From NCBI GenBank assembly GCA_910588625.1, contig CAJUQN010000005.1, positions 1-64,000 on the forward strand: a DNA stretch of 64,000 nucleotides. Reading direction: 5' to 3'. The first letter of the stretch is position 1, and each line of letters opens with the position of its first letter. Below the pieces are notes generated by a model. The model was not told where the DNA came from and did no database searches. It was given only the letters and a program-made list of their open reading frames with translations. The stretch is from an uncultured Oscillospiraceae bacterium. Its GTDB lineage: Bacteria; Bacillota; Clostridia; Oscillospirales; Oscillospiraceae. Both the position numbers and the translations under genes were made by a program. Positions 59,105-64,000 of this stretch are shown one piece after another.

Positions 59105-59615
59105 ATGCTTTGGCGTAGGCCAGTTCGGCAAAAGGGCCGTATTGCTTCACTTCCTCCAGCCGGAAGCGCCGCAGGGCCTCCTTTTGAGCGAACAGCGGGA
59201 TGCCGTCCCCCAGGAGGAGGGGAGCGATCTGTATGATGATGTGGTCTACCATGTCACGATCCAGCAAGGGGGCCAGGATGGTATTTCCGCCGACAATCCA
59301 AATGTTTTTCTCGCGGTCCAGTGTCTCTACAAAGTCCGGAACACTGCTGCAAACAGGGGTGAATCCAGCACAGGGGAGGGTGCTGTCATGGGTGAATACA
59401 TAATTCTGGGTGGTTGGGTAGATGCTTTCTGGAGAATCCAACGTTTCGATTTCTCGGAAGGTCCGGTGTCCCATAATGGTCACATCCATCTGCTGATAAA
59501 AATGATCATATCCGGTGTCCTCTGTGGCGCCTGTCTCATGGAGCCAGCCCAGTCCGTGGTTTTTATCGGCCAGATAGCCGTCCAGGGTGGCACAGCCGAA
59601 AAAGTACACACTCAT
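59103..59615 (-). CDS. Dihydrofolate reductase-family protein (RibD C-terminal type)
   Basis: A 170-residue protein: SVYFFGCATLDGYLADKNHG at the start, VTIMGHRTFREIETL, and NIWIVGGNTILAPLLDRDMV. These are the NADPH-binding motifs of the RibD_C/YyaP group, not of true DHFR. Members are putative reductases of unknown substrate. It is a single gene between two terminating or divergent units. Confidence 0.85.
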   Translation of the reverse strand: MSVYFFGCATLDGYLADKNHGLGWLHETGATEDTGYDHFYQQMDVTIMGHRTFREIETLDSPESIYPTTQNYVFTHDSTLPCAGFTPVCSSVPDFVETLDREKNIWIVGGNTILAPLLDRDMVDHIIIQIAPLLLGDGIPLFAQKEALRRFRLEEVKQYGPFAELAYAKA

Positions 59616-59709
59616 GTGCAGACCTCCCGAAGTTTAGTCTGTCCAATATAGCATAGAACGGGTGAGGGCGCAACTACAAAATAAAAATGGAGAGAAGCAC
59701 AGTTGCCTC

Positions 59710-59739
59710 TTGACAAAATTGCATGATAAGCATATGCTT
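59710..59739 (+). promoter_or_regulatory. Promoter with palindrome over the -10, pseudouridine operon
   Basis: TTGACA (59710-59715) and TATGCT (59733-59738) have a 17-base spacer. The perfect 12-base palindrome AAGCATATGCTT (59728-59739) covers the -10 box, a likely operator. The HTH domain of the kinase encoded downstream is one candidate binder. Confidence 0.75.
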
Positions 59740-59771
59740 AATAAAAAGAGAAGAGTTTAGGAGTGACGGCT

Positions 59772-60854
59772 ATGACCCAGCGGGAACGCCAGCTCCTCCG
59801 ATGGATCGAGGAAAACCCCTTGATCTCCCAGCAGGAGCTGGCGGACAAGGCGGGCATCGCCCGGTCGTCGGTGGCGGTGCATATTTCCAACCTGATGAAA
59901 AAGGGCCACATCGCCGGGAAAGGGTATATTGTGTCCACCGGGCCCTACGCCGTGGTGGTGGGGGGCGTGAATATGGACATCGGCGGCGTGTCCACCGCGC
60001 CGCTGGTCCCAGCCGATTCTAACCCCGGTGTGGTGCGCATGAGCCTGGGCGGCGTAGGGAGGAACATCGCCCACAATATGGCGCTTCTGGGGGTGGACAC
60101 CCGCCTGCTCACCGCCTTCGGGGATGACAGCCACGCCCAGCGCATCGCGGCCTCTTGCGGGTCGCTTGGCATCGACGTGAGCCGGGCCCTGCAAATCCCG
60201 GGGGAGCGTACCTCCACCTATCTGTTTATTGCCGACGAGCGGGGAGAAATGGCCCTGGCCCTTTCCGACATGGAGATCTACCGCCATATCACCCCGGCCT
60301 ATCTGGCCTCAAGGGTCCAGCTCCTGCAAAACGCCCAGTTGGTCATCGTGGACGCCAACATCCCCGCCGAGGCCATTGCGTGGCTGGCGGACCACGTCAA
60401 GCCCCCCATTTTCGCCGACCCGGTGTCCACCGCCAAGGCGGAAAAGCTGCGGCCGGTGCTGGGAAAGCTCCATACCCTCAAACCCAACCGCATTGAGGCG
60501 GAGCTGCTGTCCGGGATGGCGATCACCGACGAGGACAGTTTGAACCACGCCGCTGACACACTGCTGGAAACGGGGTTGCGCCGGGTATTCATTTCTCTGG
60601 GCGGGGATGGAGTTCTTGCCGCCGACCATAGCGGCCGGGTGCGCCTGCCCTGCGCGAAGGGGCACATGGTGAACACCACCGGCTGTGGGGACGCCTTTAT
60701 GGCGGCCCTGGCCTGGGCTTATCTGGAGGGCACCGCCCTGGAGGAAACTGCCCTGGCGGGCTCCGCCGCCGCGGCCATCGCCATGGAGAGCGGAGAGACC
60801 ATCAATGATGCGATGAACGCAGAGACGCTGGCGGCGCGGATGAGAGAGTGCTGA
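59772..60854 (+). CDS. psuK: PfkB-family kinase with N-terminal HTH, probable pseudouridine kinase
   Basis: 360 residues. The first 60 form a winged HTH (RQLLRWIEENPLISQQELAD then KAGIARSSVAVHISNLMKKG); the rest is a ribokinase fold with VVGGVNMDIGG, GGVGRNIAHNMALLG and the catalytic Asp in TTGCGDAFMAALAW (about residue 306). Coupling to psuG identifies the substrate as pseudouridine (phosphorylated to pseudouridine 5'-phosphate). The HTH suggests that it also regulates. Start at 59772, 8 bases after AGGAG; a GTG at 59763 is less likely. Confidence 0.88.
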   Translation: MTQRERQLLRWIEENPLISQQELADKAGIARSSVAVHISNLMKKGHIAGKGYIVSTGPYAVVVGGVNMDIGGVSTAPLVPADSNPGVVRMSLGGVGRNIAHNMALLGVDTRLLTAFGDDSHAQRIAASCGSLGIDVSRALQIPGERTSTYLFIADERGEMALALSDMEIYRHITPAYLASRVQLLQNAQLVIVDANIPAEAIAWLADHVKPPIFADPVSTAKAEKLRPVLGKLHTLKPNRIEAELLSGMAITDEDSLNHAADTLLETGLRRVFISLGGDGVLAADHSGRVRLPCAKGHMVNTTGCGDAFMAALAWAYLEGTALEETALAGSAAAAIAMESGETINDAMNAETLAARMREC

Positions 60855-60858
60855 GGAC

Positions 60859-61005
60859 ATGAAAGCCATCAAGATAATGTTGTTTGGAATCGCGGTGATA
60901 TTGCTTGGGATGGCGATCGGTTCGATGAATTTCTTGGCCTGGTTTGGCGGAGGCATTGGAACCTTGATTGCAAGCGCGGGCCTTTTTATCGGAGATAAAC
61001 ACTGA
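60859..61005 (+). CDS. Small membrane protein between psuK and psuG
   Basis: A 48-residue frame starting 4 bases after the psuK stop, MKAIKIMLFGIAVILLGMAI then two hydrophobic segments separated by a short polar turn, ending FIGDKH. The upstream GAGAGAGTGCTGAGG can serve as ribosome site. Unrecognised; it might be an accessory membrane protein of pseudouridine uptake or a common small DUF. It is too short to be a transporter. Confidence 0.6.
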   Translation: MKAIKIMLFGIAVILLGMAIGSMNFLAWFGGGIGTLIASAGLFIGDKH

Positions 61006-61038
61006 TTTAATTTTTATATATTTATGGAGGGTTTTATT

Positions 61039-61956
61039 ATGGTGTTCAACAAATATTTGGATGTATCACCCGAGGTGGCCGAGGCTCTTACCCATGGGAG
61101 ACCGGTGGTGGCACTGGAGTCCACCATCATCTCCCACGGTATGCCCTACCCGCAGAACGTGGAGACCGCCTTGGCGGTGGAAAACATCATCCGGGAGAAC
61201 GGCGCGGTCCCTGCCACCATCGCCGTCATCGGCGGGCGACTCAAGGCTGGGTGCACCAAGGAGGAGATCGAATACTTGGGCAAGACTGGAACCAACGTCA
61301 CAAAGGCCAGCCGCCGGGACCTGGCCATGCTGTGCGCCCGGGGTCGGGACGGGGCCACCACCGTGACCACTACCATGATTATCGCCCACATGGCGGGCAT
61401 TAAGGTATTCGCCACCGGCGGCATCGGTGGCGTACACCGGGGTGCGGAGACCACCATGGACATCTCCGCCGACCTGGAGGAGCTGGCGCACACCCCTGTC
61501 ATGGTGGTGTGCGCCGGGGCCAAGTCCATTTTGGACCTGGGGCTGACGCTGGAGTACCTGGAGACCCACGGCGTGCCCGTGCTGGGCTACGGCACGAAGG
61601 AACTGCCCGCCTTTTACACCCGCCACAGCGGATTTTCCGTGGACTACCAGGTGGACACCCCCGAGGAGCTGGCCGCGGCCTTTCGGGCCAGCCTAGAGCT
61701 GGGTTTTGAGGGCGGTATGCTGGTGACCAACCCCATCCCGGAGGAGTATTCCATGGACCCGAAGGTCATCAACACGGCCATCGACGAGGCGCTTCGGCAG
61801 GCCGAGGCCAACGGTATCCACGGCAAGGAGACCACCCCCTTCCTGCTGGCGAAAGTAAAGGAGCTCACCGGCGGCGACAGCCTGGATTCCAATATCCAGC
61901 TTGTGTTCAACAACGCTAAGGTGGCGGCCCGGACCGCCGTGTGCCTGGCGAGATAA
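61039..61956 (+). CDS. psuG: Pseudouridine-5'-phosphate glycosidase
   Basis: A 305-residue enzyme with VVALESTIISHGMPYPQNVE, ENGAVPATIAVIGGRLKAGC, TVTTTMIIAHMAGIKVFATG and GGIGGVHRGAETTMDISADL, the complete PsuG core with Mn-binding and catalytic residues. It reversibly splits pseudouridine 5'-phosphate into uracil and ribose 5-phosphate. Start at 61039 is 8 bases after GGAGGG; an ATG at 61024 overlaps that site. Last gene of the operon. Confidence 0.95.
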   Translation: MVFNKYLDVSPEVAEALTHGRPVVALESTIISHGMPYPQNVETALAVENIIRENGAVPATIAVIGGRLKAGCTKEEIEYLGKTGTNVTKASRRDLAMLCARGRDGATTVTTTMIIAHMAGIKVFATGGIGGVHRGAETTMDISADLEELAHTPVMVVCAGAKSILDLGLTLEYLETHGVPVLGYGTKELPAFYTRHSGFSVDYQVDTPEELAAAFRASLELGFEGGMLVTNPIPEEYSMDPKVINTAIDEALRQAEANGIHGKETTPFLLAKVKELTGGDSLDSNIQLVFNNAKVAARTAVCLAR

Positions 61957-61957
61957 T

Positions 61958-61994
61958 GAAAAAGCCTCCGGCGCGGTGCGCCGGGGGCTTTTTC
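61958..61994. terminator. Terminator after psuG
   Basis: GAAAAAGCCTCCGGCGC and GCGCCGGGGGCTTTTTC arms with a short loop. Works on both strands. Confidence 0.9.
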
Positions 61995-62000
61995 ACTCAT

Positions 62001-62306
62001 TCAAAATATGCCTTTATTGTATTTGAATTGGGCGTAAAGCAGAATGACTAATCCAATAGCCACTCCGACTGCCGCCAGATAGAAAATGGATTCCATGTCG
62101 AAAATCATTTGAAGGATTCCGGTTAGAACGATAGATATACCTATCATAGAAGTGCCAAGCCCCATGGCTTTCCCATATTTAGGGGCGTCTGCTTTGCTGA
62201 CTTTACGGCGGTTATACCCATGGATCGTAGATATGTTGCCTTTGAGGTTTTGAATGCCTGCAATGAGGAGAAGGACTCCGAAAAGCAGTAAACAGATATA
62301 TTCCAT
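62001..62306 (-). CDS. DUF3784-like small membrane protein
   Basis: A 101-residue protein with three helices (about 3-21, 46-65, 73-91). The segment HGYNRRKVSKADAPKYGKAM between the first two is the recognisable mark of DUF3784 proteins (GY, then D/KY and G). Start at 62306 after AAAGGGGG. Function unknown. It is separated from the HTH module by a short gap (44 bases) and could be co-transcribed with it. Confidence 0.72.
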   Translation of the reverse strand: MEYICLLLFGVLLLIAGIQNLKGNISTIHGYNRRKVSKADAPKYGKAMGLGTSMIGISIVLTGILQMIFDMESIFYLAAVGVAIGLVILLYAQFKYNKGIF

Positions 62307-62349
62307 CAAAACGTCCCCCTTTACGTAATAGTTCCCACCCCTGGAAAGA

Positions 62350-62556
62350 TTAAAAATAGAACAATTCCTCGAACTTCTTATCCAGCGCCACGCACAAAAT
62401 AAGCGCCAGCTTGGCCGTGGGGCTGAACTGCCCCGTCTCGATGGAGCTGATGGTGTTGCGGGACACGCCCACCAGCTCCGCCAGCGCCGCCTGGGACAGT
62501 CCCTGTTCCGAGCGGGCCTCTTTCAGACGGTTTTTCAAAATCAGGCTTTCATCCAT
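62350..62556 (-). CDS. Small XRE-type HTH repressor of module 2
   Basis: A 68-residue HTH protein, LILKNRLKEARSEQGLSQAA, LAELVGVSRNTISSIETGQF, SPTAKLALILCVALDKKFEE and LFYF. It is the same type as the protein at 4902, with the recognition helix VSRNTISSIE against VTRQTIISLE. Its start overlaps the stop of the membrane protein gene (TGATG), so in this module the HTH comes second. It probably binds the three AAG-N4-CTT dyads upstream. Confidence 0.87.
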   Translation of the reverse strand: MDESLILKNRLKEARSEQGLSQAALAELVGVSRNTISSIETGQFSPTAKLALILCVALDKKFEELFYF

Positions 62557-62882
62557 CAAAAGCCCCCCAGCTCCCGGCGCAGATAGAGCACGAAAAAGAA
62601 CACGGACAGCGCCCCGTAGAATAACCCCAGCGCCAGCTCGTGGCGCTTGCGCAGGCGGTGGTATTTGACCAGAAACACGGAAGACGATATGGCCCACATC
62701 ACAACCCAAACGCCGTAATCTACGCTGTCCCGGAACACGGCATGGAGTACGCTGAGCAGGCCGCACACCATCATGCCCACCGAGAAAGCGATGCTGTTAG
62801 CTTTATTGGTGGCTTCCTCATCCACAAGATCCCGGTCTTTATTTTCCTCCCGGCTCTTTTTTAAAATCTCGTCCTTATCCAT
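62556..62882 (-). CDS. DUF6442-like membrane protein of HTH module 2
   Basis: A 108-residue protein, MDKDEILKKSREENKDRDLV, with a charged N-terminus then three or four short helices (about 30-47, 56-72, 83-100) ending LYLRRELGGF. The opening DEILKKSREEN with a following DE-rich stretch is the DUF6442 mark, and such proteins are commonly next to a small HTH gene. Transcribed from the operator-rich promoter at 62.93 kb. Function unknown. Confidence 0.75.
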   Translation of the reverse strand: MDKDEILKKSREENKDRDLVDEEATNKANSIAFSVGMMVCGLLSVLHAVFRDSVDYGVWVVMWAISSSVFLVKYHRLRKRHELALGLFYGALSVFFFVLYLRRELGGF

Positions 62883-62905
62883 GATGTGGCCCCCAAAGCC
62901 ATATT

Positions 62906-62983
62906 GCCAAGTTTACTTGGCGTTTCTATCATAGCATTGACAAGCGTACTTGTCAATATGCTTTGCAAAGTTTTCTTTGCAAA
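62906..62983 (-). promoter_or_regulatory. Promoter with three AAG-N4-CTT operators, HTH module 2
   Basis: On the minus strand TTGACA (62951-62956) and TATGAT (62928-62933) are 17 bases apart. Three perfect dyads share the centre AAG-N4-CTT: TTTGCAAAG-N4-CTTTGCAAA (62962-62983, upstream), TTGACAAG-N4-CTTGTCAA (62937-62956, containing the -35) and GCCAAG-N4-CTTGGC (62906-62921, downstream). Such a row is fit for cooperative repression. Confidence 0.82.
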
Positions 62984-62994
62984 GATTTAGCCGG

Positions 62995-63615
62995 TCAGCT
63001 CAGGCTGTCCAGATACGCCCCCACGTCGAAGGGGTCCAGCGGGCTATCCTTGCGCAGGTACAACGGGTGGTGAGGATGCCCCGCCTTTGTCCGTTTCCCG
63101 GCGGAAAACCAGCGGGCGTTCCGTTTTTCACCAACAGAAATCATATCCCTGACACACTGGGGCAGATAACCGCGTTTCTCAATCACCGCCCCCCAGGCCG
63201 CCCACACCGCCGGACTTCCAGCTTTGTCCAGCGAAAGGGCGTAGTCAAACGCCCTCATGTTTTCCGCGTGGAGCGCCGCGTTACAGAACTTTTCCATATC
63301 CTCCGGTCTGGTAGCCCGCTGAGCGTAAACATTGAACATAATAAAGCTGTCATATCCGTTGTGATGGGCCACCCGCTCCACGGACTTGAGCGTATTGTCC
63401 AAATCCCCTGGCGCGGCGGTGGAGGGATTCACCCCAACGCAGATGAGGGGCTTCTCGCCCCGCGTGCCCAGGATGTACCGATACTCCCCGTAATAGTTCG
63501 GCACATAAATCCATTTTGTAATATCGTAGTCCTGGGAAGGGGCTAACGCCTGTGCCAGTGCGTCGTCAAACTGTACCAACTCCAGCAGGGCGGTATCACC
63601 GCTTGGAATGTGCAT
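62995..63615 (-). CDS. DUF1643-domain protein
   Basis: A 206-residue soluble protein. The core GEYRYILGTRGEKPLICVGV, NPSTAAPGDLDNTLKSVERV and FIMFNVYAQRATRPEDMEKF is that of DUF1643. Usual members are around 160 residues, so this one has modest extensions. Its role is unknown; some relatives lie in defence or phage contexts, but this one does not. Start at 63615 after GAGGTGATTTT. Confidence 0.85.
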   Translation of the reverse strand: MHIPSGDTALLELVQFDDALAQALAPSQDYDITKWIYVPNYYGEYRYILGTRGEKPLICVGVNPSTAAPGDLDNTLKSVERVAHHNGYDSFIMFNVYAQRATRPEDMEKFCNAALHAENMRAFDYALSLDKAGSPAVWAAWGAVIEKRGYLPQCVRDMISVGEKRNARWFSAGKRTKAGHPHHPLYLRKDSPLDPFDVGAYLDSLS

Positions 63616-63686
63616 AAAATCACCTCAAACGACATTTTACCACAAAGAGCCGGAAAGAGAAAGCCCGTTTTGAGGGTAAACGCCTG

Positions 63687-63715
63687 TTGCGGGGGTTTCC
63701 GCATTGTGGTATGAT
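63687..63715 (+). promoter_or_regulatory. Sigma-A promoter of the exporter-like gene
   Basis: TTGCGG (63687-63692) and TATGAT (63710-63715), 17-base spacer, 36 bases upstream of the start codon. Confidence 0.6.
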
Positions 63716-63751
63716 ACTACAATCAGAATTAAGCCCAACGGAGGGATCCCA

Positions 63752-64000
63752 ATGGAACGACATGATCACCCCCTGACCCCGGAGCACCGCCACCGCGTCG
63801 GAATGCGCATCATCAAAACAGTGATCGCTGTGTTCCTGTGCGGCCTGCTGGCCTTTTTGAGGGACAAATCCGCCCTCTATTCCATGTTTGCCGCCCTGTT
63901 CTGCATCCAGAACTCGGCAGGCAAGACCATTGAATCATCCATTAGCCGCGCCTTGGGCACTCTGATTGGCGGCGTGGTGGGGGTGCTGACGGTGTACTCT
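63752..64000 (+). CDS. Aromatic acid exporter (ArAE/FUSC-like), N-terminal part
   Basis: The gene runs off the right edge after 83 codons. The visible part, RVGMRIIKTVIAVFLCGLLA, a second helix YSMFAALFCIQNSAGKTIES and SISRALGTLIGGVVGVLTVY, is the typical opening of Firmicutes aromatic acid exporter (DUF939/FUSC) proteins: helix, QNS motif, then R-GT-GG. The start follows GGAGGGATCCC. These are proposed efflux proteins; the substrate is not known. Confidence 0.8.
   Translation, partial: MERHDHPLTPEHRHRVGMRIIKTVIAVFLCGLLAFLRDKSALYSMFAALFCIQNSAGKTIESSISRALGTLIGGVVGVLTVYS

Overview
The window is about 64 kb of GC-rich (roughly 60% by eye), gene-dense DNA. It looks like a Gram-positive Clostridia chromosome, most likely an Oscillospiraceae-type gut anaerobe close to Flavonifractor, Pseudoflavonifractor or Lawsonibacter. 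This placement is inferred from gene content and style: an Asp23/FakA pair, a WalRK-YycH-YycI operon, a large Gram-positive-type SRP RNA upstream of dnaX-ybaB, a CIRCE-controlled clpB, AGGAGG ribosome sites, sigma-A promoters of the TTGACA-17-TATAAT type, and a SpoVB-like flippase. No rRNA, tRNA or CRISPR array was seen.

Layout. Positions 1-2300 are a graveyard of mobile DNA: an ABC-permease (FtsX) fragment, a RelBE-type toxin-antitoxin pair with a frameshifted toxin, the N-terminus of a conjugative coupling protein, and the 5' end of an IS110-family transposase. From 2.5 to 13.2 kb lie Asp23 and FakA, an autoregulated HTH/membrane-protein module, a pseudouridine synthase, an ECF sigma/anti-sigma pair, a rhomboid protease and a MarR-controlled MacB-like ABC exporter. 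From 13.7 to 25.1 kb lie a D-Ala-D-Ala carboxypeptidase, ComEA-like protein, a two-component system with a GerMN lipoprotein, a sulfhydrylase gene broken by one in-frame amber codon, a MerR regulator, an ABC exporter and mnmA. From 25.1 to 31.6 kb the minus strand carries DUF362, oligoendopeptidase F, Nudix, ybaB, dnaX and the SRP RNA.

From 31.8 to 42.2 kb the plus strand carries ADP-ribose pyrophosphatase, the walRK-yycHI operon, a flippase, a glutamine amidotransferase-like hydrolase and clpB. From 42.2 to 53.3 kb are small unknown genes, a second ECF sigma/anti-sigma pair, and minus-strand birA, htrA, a third two-component system, a cation efflux protein, peptidase U32 and mltG. From 53.5 kb to the end are a tiny cysteine-rich protein, folate, DJ-1 and glycosyltransferase genes, a TrpXYZ-type ABC importer, a pseudouridine-degradation operon, a second HTH/membrane-protein module, DUF1643 and the start of an aromatic-acid-exporter-like gene.

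Most striking signals: (1) a dispersed, structured 200-330 nt repeat in four copies (13.2, 30.7, 31.1 and 33.1 kb), one sitting between walR and walK and two head to head between the SRP RNA and dnaX; (2) two homologous palindromic elements, one with perfect 31-nt inverted ends, bracketing the amber-interrupted sulfhydrylase gene in opposite orientation; (3) two HTH/membrane-protein modules whose promoters share one operator design, AAG-N4-CTT dyads; (4) a 67-residue Cys/Gly/Asn-rich protein followed by about 200 nt of structured, repeat-containing DNA. All calls were made by reading the sequence; no database search was run.
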